A stretch of DNA of 28,443 nt from RGUW01 sp040399325 (GTDB taxonomy: Bacteria; Cyanobacteriota; Cyanobacteriia; PCC-6307; Cyanobiaceae), in contig JBBASJ010000027.1 of the NCBI GenBank assembly GCA_040399325.1, positions 1 to 28,443 on the forward strand. Reading direction: 5' to 3'. Position 1 is the first letter of the stretch, and every line of letters begins with the position of its first letter. The position numbers and the translations under genes are program-made. This document shows positions 19,449 through 25,173 of the stretch, piece after piece. Below the pieces are notes generated by a model that was given only the letters and a program-made list of their open reading frames with translations, ran no database searches and had not been told where the DNA came from.

Positions 19449-20093
19449 ATGCTGATCCCGCTGCGACCCGGCGAACTGCCACGCCTGATCCCGGCCGTGG
19501 CCACCGGTCCCCAGTTCAACGCCTGCAGCGGCAACCCGCGCAAGCTGCTGCAGCGGGTGCTCATCGCCGTGATCGGCGGCGTGCTGTCGCTGCTGCTGAG
19601 CCAGAGCCTGTTTTCGAGCCGGTGGGGGCCGGTCTGGCTGGTGGTGGGCTTCGTGTTTCTGCTCTATGTGCTGTGGGGGCCGATCCTTGAGGCTGGCCGC
19701 CGCAACGCGACCCTGCGGCGCTATCCCGCTGCGGCGATCTTCGAGGGCGAAGTGGCCGAGATCGAACAGCGGGAGGTGGTCGAAGAACGGCGGGAGCAGG
19801 CCGACAAGGCCGGCCGGCTGCAGTTGGTTGAAAACACCCGAACCTGGATGAGCCTTGACCTGGCCGACGAAGACGGCTACCTCGGCCGCATCCGCTTCCC
19901 CCTGGAGAAGAAACACCAGCTGATTCGTCCTGGGATGGTGGTGCGCGTGCTGGTCCTGAGCGAACGCAAGGACTTTTCGCGGGTTGGCGCCATCAGCGAC
20001 GCCTGGTTGCCCCAGCTCAAGCTGTGGGTCGGCGACTACCCCTATCTGTTGCGACCGGCCTTCGAGGAGCTCTGCCTGCGCCGCCTGCGCTGA
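19449..20093 (+). CDS. Cyanobacterial conserved membrane protein (often mislabelled 'phosphate ABC transporter permease')
   Basis: A 214-residue protein with two predicted membrane helices (about 36-54 and 61-79) forming a hairpin, then a long soluble domain. Family marks I recognise are LIPAVATGPQF near the N-terminus, LWGPILEAGRRNATLRRYP after helix 2, WMSLDLADEDGYLGRIRFPL, and the C-terminal WVGDYPYLLRPAFEEL. Homologues are common in cyanobacteria and carry the label 'phosphate ABC transporter permease', which the two-helix topology does not support. The true function is unknown. It follows dapB by 48 bases and may share its transcript. Confidence 0.75.
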   Translation: MLIPLRPGELPRLIPAVATGPQFNACSGNPRKLLQRVLIAVIGGVLSLLLSQSLFSSRWGPVWLVVGFVFLLYVLWGPILEAGRRNATLRRYPAAAIFEGEVAEIEQREVVEERREQADKAGRLQLVENTRTWMSLDLADEDGYLGRIRFPLEKKHQLIRPGMVVRVLVLSERKDFSRVGAISDAWLPQLKLWVGDYPYLLRPAFEELCLRRLR

Positions 20094-20118
20094 AACCCGG
20101 CCATTTCCGCAACATTGC

Positions 20119-20136
20119 GTTACAGTGGCTTTAACA
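20119..20136 (+). promoter_or_regulatory. Possible HLR1-like element (RpaB site) upstream of hli
   Basis: GTTACAGT (20119-20126) fits seven of eight positions of the HLR1 half-site (G/T)TTACA(A/T)(A/T), and a poorer T-rich half (CTTTAACA, 20129-20136) follows after two bases. HLR1 is bound by the response regulator RpaB at high-light genes, including hli genes. The second half is degenerate, so this is tentative. Confidence 0.4.
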
Positions 20137-20155
20137 CTTCTCAACGGAGCCTCCC

Positions 20156-20410
20156 ATGGCCCAGGCCACACCCGCAGCACCAGCCGCCATCCGCGGCGCC
20201 ACCGTGACGACCGAGGACGGCGGGCGTCTGAATGCCTTCGCCGCCGAGCCCCGCATGGAAGTCGTGAGCGCCGAGAGCGGCTGGGGTTTTCACGAGCGCG
20301 CCGAGAAGCTCAACGGCCGCATGGCGATGCTGGGCTTCATTGCCCTGCTGGCCACCGAAATCGCCCTGGGCGGCGAATCGTTCACCCGCGGCCTGCTCGG
20401 CATCGGCTGA
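20156..20410 (+). CDS. hli: High-light-inducible protein (Hlip, one-helix chlorophyll-binding protein)
   Basis: An 84-residue thylakoid protein of the light-harvesting superfamily. The single helix carries the chlorophyll-binding pattern GFHERAEKLNGRMAMLGF (residues 44-61), with E50, N53 and R55 as pigment ligands/ion pair, continuing IALLATEIALGG. The first 40 residues are Ala-rich and variable, as in other cyanobacterial Hlips. Such proteins bind chlorophyll and carotenoid, help photosystem II assembly and dissipate excess energy under light stress. The gene stands between an HLR1-like element and a strong intrinsic terminator, so it looks like its own transcription unit. Confidence 0.95.
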   Translation: MAQATPAAPAAIRGATVTTEDGGRLNAFAAEPRMEVVSAESGWGFHERAEKLNGRMAMLGFIALLATEIALGGESFTRGLLGIG

Positions 20411-20447
20411 TCCTGACGCCGCTGACACCCGCGCACTGACCCCTCTG

Positions 20448-20476
20448 GCCGCAGCAACATTGCTGCGGCTTTTTAT
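20448..20476 (+). terminator. Intrinsic terminator of hli
   Basis: A perfect inverted repeat GCCGCAGCAA (20448-20457) and TTGCTGCGGC (20460-20469), best read as an 8-bp stem with a 6-base loop, followed directly by TTTTTATT. This is the one canonical Rho-independent terminator in the window. Confidence 0.93.
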
Positions 20477-20491
20477 TGGCGAACTGCTGTT

Positions 20492-21649
20492 TTGACCCCT
20501 GCCCCTCCACTGCTGGCCCAGGTGCGCGGCTGCGGCCCCACCGGCGCCCTGGCCGCCCTGGCCCTGGCCCAAGCAGGCTGGTCAGTGCGGGTGCAGGATC
20601 CTTCCACCCCCGCCGAGCTGACAGCCCGGACTCGGGCCTATGCGCTGACCCACTCGAGCCGCAGGCTGCTGCAGCAACTGGGTCCCTGGGCGGAGCTGCA
20701 GGAGCGGCTGGTTCCGTTCAGCGAGCTCAATCTGCGTGACCTGGGCAGCGCTGCCGCCCAGGTCACCTTCAGCACGCGCGATCTCAGCCGGGCCAACGGA
20801 GGTGAACCGATCGGCTGGATCGCCCTGCACGAGGCCCTGATGACGACCCTGCTGGGGGCGCTGGAGCGGCACCCGGGGGTCAGCCTGGCCCTGGGAGCGG
20901 CCGCAACCGAGGAGCCCGGCCACGAACCGGCCCTGATCGTGGCCGCCGATGGACCCCAATCACCCAGCCGCGACAGCCTGGCCATCGGCTGCTGGCGCTG
21001 GCACTACCGCCAGAACTGCCTCACGGCGCAGGTGCAGCTGCGCGGAACCGCGCCGCACCAGGCCTGGGAGCTGTTCAGGCCCGAAGGCCCCATGGCCTTG
21101 CTGCCCCTGGGCGGAGCGCGGGTGCAGCTGGTCTGGAGCGCCAGCCCCGAGCGCTGCCGTGCGCTGGAGCTGCTTGGCCCCGATGCGTTTCTGGATCACC
21201 TCGCGGCAGCGTTGCCCGAGCGCTTCCAGCCCGATGCCTGCCTGGTGCAGCCCCGCAGTTTTGCGGTGGGTCTGACCCTGGCCCACCGCCTGCAGCGGGG
21301 CCACACGGTGCTGGTGGGCGAAAGCGCTCACAGCAGCCATCCGGTGGGCGGCCAGGGGCTCAACCTCTGCTGGCGCGATGTGGCAACGCTGCATCGGCTG
21401 GCACTGCGGGTGCAACGGGGGCAGCTCACACCTGGGGCCCTGCCGCGGCGCTATGCCCTGCGGCGCTGGCCCGACCTGCTGCTCACCCTGGCGGCCACCG
21501 ACCTGCTGGTGCGCGTCTTCTCCAATCGGGCCGCGCTGCTGCTGCCCCTGCGGCGTGCCGCACTCGGGGCCCTGCTGCGGCTGCCGCTGCTGAAGCGACT
21601 GAGCCTGGGCGTCATGACCGACGGCCCTTGCCGGCTCCTGCGCCACTGA
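20492..21649 (+). CDS. FAD-dependent hydroxylase (UbiH/COQ6-like family)
   Basis: A 385-residue flavoprotein monooxygenase. The FAD-binding GxGxxG is GCGPTG (residues 13-18), the DG motif region is LIVAADGPQSPSR (148-160), and the GD motif appears as GESAHSSHPVGGQGLN (276-291), with Glu in place of the usual Asp. The family hydroxylates aromatic rings, for example in quinone synthesis; in cyanobacteria the substrate of such proteins is not settled. The start is probably TTG at 20492, about 16 bases after the hli terminator; a GTG at 20522 would cut into the beta strand before GCGPTG and is less likely. It is slightly shorter than E. coli UbiH. Confidence 0.82.
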   Translation: MTPAPPLLAQVRGCGPTGALAALALAQAGWSVRVQDPSTPAELTARTRAYALTHSSRRLLQQLGPWAELQERLVPFSELNLRDLGSAAAQVTFSTRDLSRANGGEPIGWIALHEALMTTLLGALERHPGVSLALGAAATEEPGHEPALIVAADGPQSPSRDSLAIGCWRWHYRQNCLTAQVQLRGTAPHQAWELFRPEGPMALLPLGGARVQLVWSASPERCRALELLGPDAFLDHLAAALPERFQPDACLVQPRSFAVGLTLAHRLQRGHTVLVGESAHSSHPVGGQGLNLCWRDVATLHRLALRVQRGQLTPGALPRRYALRRWPDLLLTLAATDLLVRVFSNRAALLLPLRRAALGALLRLPLLKRLSLGVMTDGPCRLLRH

Positions 21650-21662
21650 CCACAGTGGAGCC

Positions 21663-21688
21663 ATCAGAGTGGGGCATCAGAGTGGGGC
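21663..21688. repeat. 13-bp perfect tandem duplication before the DUF2949 gene
   Basis: ATCAGAGTGGGGC occurs twice without a gap (21663-21675, 21676-21688), ending one base before the ATG at 21690. It puts two copies of a G-rich AGTGGGG, possible ribosome-binding sequence, before the start. It looks like a recent slippage event. Confidence 0.85.
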
Positions 21689-21689
21689 C

Positions 21690-21902
21690 ATGGTCATCAG
21701 CACCACACCCCAGCCCCCAGCGTCAGCGGAGCTGCTGCGCCACCTGCGGCTGCAGCTGGGTCTGAGCGACAGCGCCCTGGCCCTTGGACTGCGCCAGGCC
21801 CAGCAGGAACAGGCGCCGCTGCCAGTGGTGCTGTGGCGGTTCGGACTGATCAGCCTGGAGCAGCTCGACGCGGTCCTGACCTGGCAGGACCAGCAACCCT
21901 GA
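21690..21902 (+). CDS. DUF2949 family protein
   Basis: A 70-residue soluble protein. After a variable start it reads ELLRHLRLQLGLSDSALALG, then LRQAQQEQAPLPVVLWRFGL and ISLEQLDAVLTW, which is the DUF2949 pattern (a helical protein known from cyanobacteria; the GLISLEQLD phrase recalls the N-terminal domain of GspE/type IV pilus ATPases). Function unknown. I use the ATG at 21690; a GTG at 21669 lies in the tandem duplication. The gene meets apt tail to tail with only two bases between the stops. Confidence 0.78.
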   Translation: MVISTTPQPPASAELLRHLRLQLGLSDSALALGLRQAQQEQAPLPVVLWRFGLISLEQLDAVLTWQDQQP

Positions 21903-21904
21903 GC

Positions 21905-22435
21905 TCAGCTGTAGAGAATCAGCGACTCGACCGGATGCTGCTCGGGCAGGCGCTGACGCCCACCGAGGGCCACCAGCTCGGCCACGAAGGCAAAGCCGCA
22001 GAGTTGACCACCGGCTGCGGTGACCAGCTCGGCGCAGGCGGCGGCGGTGCCGCCGGTGGCCAGCAGATCGTCGACCACCAGCACCCGGTCGCCACGGGTG
22101 AAGGCGTCGCTCTGGATCTCCAGCCGATCGGAGCCATACTCAAGCGCGTAATCGACGCCGGTCACGGCACCGGGCAATTTGCCGGGCTTGCGCACCGGCA
22201 CAAAACCGATCTGCGCGGCCGTGGCCAGGGCGGTGCCCACGATGAAGCCGCGGGATTCGATGCCCACGATCAGGTCGGGCTGAAAGCGCTCACACAGAGC
22301 GCTGAGCTGCCGAATCACCTCCTGCCAGCCCTGAGGATCACGCATCAGCGGGGTGAGATCCCGGAACAGGATCCCCGGTTTCGGAAAATCAGGCACATCG
22401 CGCACCAAGGCGCGCAGATCGATCCCGGCTGTCAT
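21905..22435 (-). CDS. apt: Adenine phosphoribosyltransferase
   Basis: Salvages adenine to AMP using PRPP. The 176-residue length is typical. Motifs are DVPDFPKPGILFRDLTPL (residues 13-30), ESRGFIVG in the flexible loop region, PVRKPGKLPG, and the PRPP-binding VLVVDDLLATGGT (118-130) with its acidic pair. The ATG at 22435 starts 35 bases from the divergent DUF3038 gene. Confidence 0.96.
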   Translation of the reverse strand: MTAGIDLRALVRDVPDFPKPGILFRDLTPLMRDPQGWQEVIRQLSALCERFQPDLIVGIESRGFIVGTALATAAQIGFVPVRKPGKLPGAVTGVDYALEYGSDRLEIQSDAFTRGDRVLVVDDLLATGGTAAACAELVTAAGGQLCGFAFVAELVALGGRQRLPEQHPVESLILYS

Positions 22436-22470
22436 CGCCCCTTGCCGTTGGCCATGGCATCATCGCAGCC

Positions 22471-23028
22471 ATGGTTTCTGCAGCCGCTCCGCCCCAGCCA
22501 CCCGCAACGGCAACGGATGCCCCCCTGCCCCGGCGTGGCATCGAGCGGCTGGACCTGATGTTGCTGTGCGCCGAAGCCCTGGATCTCAACGGTGCCGAAG
22601 CCACCTTGATCCTCAGTGAACAGCTGGGCTTTCAGGAGCTCATCCCCAACCGGGTCGAACTGTGGAAACGCCGCTGCCACAACCCCCTGCGCCGCCAGGT
22701 GCGCCGCGGGATTCTGGCCACCGCCGACAGTGACGCGCTGATCCGCATCCTCTGCACCCAGTGCGAACGGCTGTACCCCTTGCTGCGGGCCCTGCTCTCG
22801 GCTGCAGAGCCGGAGCCAATCGCACGGCAGCGCTGGGAACTGTTCGAGGAACGCCTGGCCGGCCTGGTGCGTGAACGCATGAATCCACGTCGGGGCGGTG
22901 TGCAGCGCCTGCTCGACGGCGCCGAAGGGGCCCAGCAGCGCCGCCAGCTGATCCTTGCCATGGCCCTGGCGGCCGGCAACGGCGGCTTTGCCCGGCTCAA
23001 GGCCAGCCTGATGGATGCGGGTGCCTGA
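22471..23028 (+). CDS. DUF3038 family protein
   Basis: A 185-residue, mostly helical soluble protein. The conserved core starts IERLDLMLLCAEALDLNGAE and continues WKRRCHNPLRRQVRRG, RILCTQCERLYPLLRALL and ELFEERLAGLVRERMNPRRG. This is DUF3038, a cyanobacterial family of unknown function almost always seen beside DUF4335, as here with six bases between stop and start. The first 20 residues are Pro/Ala-rich and variable. The pair probably acts together. Confidence 0.8.
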   Translation: MVSAAAPPQPPATATDAPLPRRGIERLDLMLLCAEALDLNGAEATLILSEQLGFQELIPNRVELWKRRCHNPLRRQVRRGILATADSDALIRILCTQCERLYPLLRALLSAAEPEPIARQRWELFEERLAGLVRERMNPRRGGVQRLLDGAEGAQQRRQLILAMALAAGNGGFARLKASLMDAGA

Positions 23029-23034
23029 GCAGCC

Positions 23035-23643
23035 ATGAAACAGACCCTGCGCTTCGATCAGATCAGCTGCCGCCTGCAGGTCGAAGGCCTGCCCGATGTC
23101 TCGACCGGCCAGAGCGGTGATGTCCTGGGCATCATCACGGGCTGGAGCCTTCAGTGGGCCGGACGTCCCGAGCTCGAAGGCAGGAAGGAACACCTGCTCG
23201 CCCTGATGCAGGCCGTCCTCCCCTATGCCCGGCTGCTGGTCAGCGGAGCAGGCCGGCCGCTCACCAGCCCTGGCCAGGAGGTCGACATCGCCCCGGCCGC
23301 GGGGGGTGGGCATCAACTGCTGCTGCGCAGCAGTCAGCCCGGCACCGAACCCCTGACGGTCGTTCTCGATGACGCCGAGCTCAGCGATCTGGTGCGGGTG
23401 CTCGACCAGCTGCGGCTCGACAGCCGCCTGTTGCTGACGCTCGACATTCCCGACGACAGGCCCCTGCGGGGGCGCGAAGTGAGCCACCGCATCCCCCGCC
23501 GGCAGCGTCTGGCGGCCCCTGCCGCAGCGGTGCTGGCACTGGCAGTGACCACGGCGGCATCGCTGTTCTGGCCCACTCCGAAGCCACCGGCACCAGCGGG
23601 CCAGGGGCTCACCCAGACCGACAAGCTGAACGCACCCCGTTGA
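23035..23643 (+). CDS. DUF4335 family protein
   Basis: A 202-residue protein partnered with the DUF3038 gene before it. It begins LRFDQISCRLQVEG, with IITGWSLQWAGRPELEGRKE and VLDDAELSDLVRVLDQLRLD in the middle, and SHRIPRRQRLAAPAAAVLAL leading into a single predicted membrane helix (about 159-178) near the C-terminus. The final tail is Pro-rich. The layout suggests a cytoplasmic domain tethered to a membrane. Function unknown. Confidence 0.78.
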   Translation: MKQTLRFDQISCRLQVEGLPDVSTGQSGDVLGIITGWSLQWAGRPELEGRKEHLLALMQAVLPYARLLVSGAGRPLTSPGQEVDIAPAAGGGHQLLLRSSQPGTEPLTVVLDDAELSDLVRVLDQLRLDSRLLLTLDIPDDRPLRGREVSHRIPRRQRLAAPAAAVLALAVTTAASLFWPTPKPPAPAGQGLTQTDKLNAPR

Positions 23644-23694
23644 CGCGGCGCCGGGCCTCTGCACACTGGGCTATCGACGCGTTGACTTGTCGCG

Positions 23695-23940
23695 ATGCCA
23701 CTGACCTGGCCCCAACTGCGGCGACGGGTTGCCCGTCTGGGCGCCAGCCTCGACGTGGTGGTGCGCAGCGATCCTGAGGTCTGCGGCCTCAGCGGTGAGA
23801 CCTTTCACATCTCCATGCACCACGGCGGCCAGGGTGACTGCAACGTCGGTGACCTGCATCTGATCGATTGCCCCAACGAGCTGGTGCTGAGCGAGTTCGA
23901 ACGCTGGATGCGCGACGCCGGTCACCGACTCGACCCATGA
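23695..23940 (+). CDS. Small conserved cyanobacterial hypothetical protein
   Basis: An 81-residue soluble protein I do not know by family name. It has an N-terminal basic helix (QLRRRVARLG), a His/Gly-rich middle (FHISMHHGGQGDCNVGDLHL) and an acidic-aromatic end (ELVLSEFERWMRDAGHRL). Three histidines and two cysteines could suggest metal binding, but no standard motif is present. Its stop overlaps the next start as ATGA (23937-23940), so the two are translationally coupled, which supports both being real. Confidence 0.65.
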   Translation: MPLTWPQLRRRVARLGASLDVVVRSDPEVCGLSGETFHISMHHGGQGDCNVGDLHLIDCPNELVLSEFERWMRDAGHRLDP

Positions 23941-24311
23941 GACGTCAACGGCAGGCCAAGACACGGCAGGTGTTCAAGACAAGGCCCAGCAGCGGACGCT
24001 GGCAGCGGGCCGTCAGTGGCGTGCTGCTCATCGCCCTGGGCTGCGGCCTGCTGGTCGCGCTGATGCAATTGCCCGAGCGGCTCGACACCCTGTTGCTGGT
24101 GAGCACGGCGATCGCCAACCTGATCAGCGGGCTCAGCCGGTTTCTCCAGGGCCTGTTGCAGCTTCTGGCTGTGCTGCTGCTGGTGGTCGTGGCCATCGGA
24201 GCGCTGGTGCTGCTGCTGGCCGGTCTCAGCCGGCTGGTGCGGGCCTGCCTTGGGGCCCCGCCGCCGCCGAGCGGCCGCCGCCGAAACGGCGCCAAGCCCA
24301 GAAACGGCTGA
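23937..24311 (+). CDS. Small two-helix membrane protein, unknown function
   Basis: A 124-residue protein with a basic N-terminus (RRQRQAKTRQVFKTR), two hydrophobic helices (about 26-44 and 73-97) and a Pro/Arg-rich C-terminal tail. The ATG at 23937 overlaps the upstream stop by four bases, which is why I prefer it to an open frame from 23868 that would run deep into the neighbour. By the positive-inside rule both ends should be cytoplasmic. I recognise no family. Confidence 0.65.
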   Translation: MRRQRQAKTRQVFKTRPSSGRWQRAVSGVLLIALGCGLLVALMQLPERLDTLLLVSTAIANLISGLSRFLQGLLQLLAVLLLVVVAIGALVLLLAGLSRLVRACLGAPPPPSGRRRNGAKPRNG

Positions 24312-24342
24312 GCTGCAGGCTCGTCAACCGGTGGGGCACCCA

Positions 24343-24456
24343 TCAGCCATGCAGGCGCTGCAGCCAAAAACCTGCCAACTGCCAGCTGCTCCACAGAAAC
24401 ATGCCAAGAAACAGCCAATTGAGCCAGGCGGGGCGCTGGGGCTTGTCGGGCTGCAT
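24343..24456 (-). CDS. Very small single-helix membrane protein (37 residues)
   Basis: A short minus-strand frame in the gap between two plus-strand genes. It starts MQPDKPQRPAWLNWLFLG and ends SSWQLAGFWLQRLHG, giving a polar, Pro-rich head, one Trp/Phe/Leu-rich membrane helix (about 11-32) and a basic end. A TTG two codons upstream (24462) has GAGGGG eight bases before it and is an alternative start. The tryptophan-rich helix resembles the style of small photosystem, NDH or cytochrome subunits, but I cannot match a known one. The clean membrane pattern in an otherwise unoccupied region argues for a real gene; it is unproven. Confidence 0.55.
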   Translation of the reverse strand: MQPDKPQRPAWLNWLFLGMFLWSSWQLAGFWLQRLHG

Positions 24457-24513
24457 GATCAACGGGTCGGCCCCTCTAGGTTGCCGTAACAGGGCAGACC
24501 ACCACCAGCGGCC

Positions 24514-25152
24514 ATGGAGCTGATCGCCACCTATTGCAACGCAGGGCTCTGCCAGCTCGCCGACGCGGTCTGCGACTTCTACGACCGCCGCGAGGACCTG
24601 CAGCGGCCGGGCCTCAGTTTTGGCGGAGATGCCAGCCGTCCCGACAAACGCTCAACCGACATCTCCCTGGTCTGGCTCGACCACAGCGATGCCGAGGCCC
24701 ACGCCCTGGCCGACACGGTCATGCGCGCCGTCAGCGGAGGCCTCAAGCGTTATCTGGCCGAACGGCCCCTGTTGATGGAGATCTGCCCCGAGCGCAGTCT
24801 GTTCATCAACCCGCTGTTCAACATTCAGCATTACGCCCCGGGTGAAGGCTTCGTGGCCTGGCACTGCGACTGGAGCACCGAGCAGGACGCCACCGAACCG
24901 ATCACCCGCGTCCTGGCGTGGATTCTGTATTGCAATGACGTCGACAATGGTGGCACCGAATTTCACTGGCAGCAGCACCACGTCGACGCACGCCGCGGCC
25001 AGCTGGCGATCTTTCCCGCAGGGATCAGCCATGCCCATCGCGGCCGTGTCAGCGCGGTGGCCAGCAAGACCATCGCCACCGGATGGATCAACGCCGGCTC
25101 CCTGGAGGCGTATGTCGCGCGCCTGGGGGGCGGAAACGACAGCAACAGATGA
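24514..25152 (+). CDS. 2OG-Fe(II) oxygenase (prolyl 4-hydroxylase-like fold)
   Basis: A 212-residue soluble dioxygenase. The iron ligands are H117 and D119 in VAWHCDWS and a distal histidine, H173 or H175, in ISHAHRG; the 2-oxoglutarate-binding basic residue is probably K185 in SKTIATGW. The stretch VLAWILYCNDVDNGGTEFHW is the typical double-stranded beta-helix core of the P4Hc group. These enzymes hydroxylate proteins or small molecules with O2 and 2-oxoglutarate; the target is unknown. It is the last G+C-rich gene before the composition changes to the right. Confidence 0.85.
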   Translation: MELIATYCNAGLCQLADAVCDFYDRREDLQRPGLSFGGDASRPDKRSTDISLVWLDHSDAEAHALADTVMRAVSGGLKRYLAERPLLMEICPERSLFINPLFNIQHYAPGEGFVAWHCDWSTEQDATEPITRVLAWILYCNDVDNGGTEFHWQQHHVDARRGQLAIFPAGISHAHRGRVSAVASKTIATGWINAGSLEAYVARLGGGNDSNR

Positions 25153-25173
25153 TACGTTCGATGCGCTGCATCA

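Noticed and set aside
19449..20093. Calling this gene a phosphate ABC transporter permease
   Set aside because: Only two membrane helices, no permease coupling motif and no pst genes nearby; the label found on homologues is not supported by the sequence.
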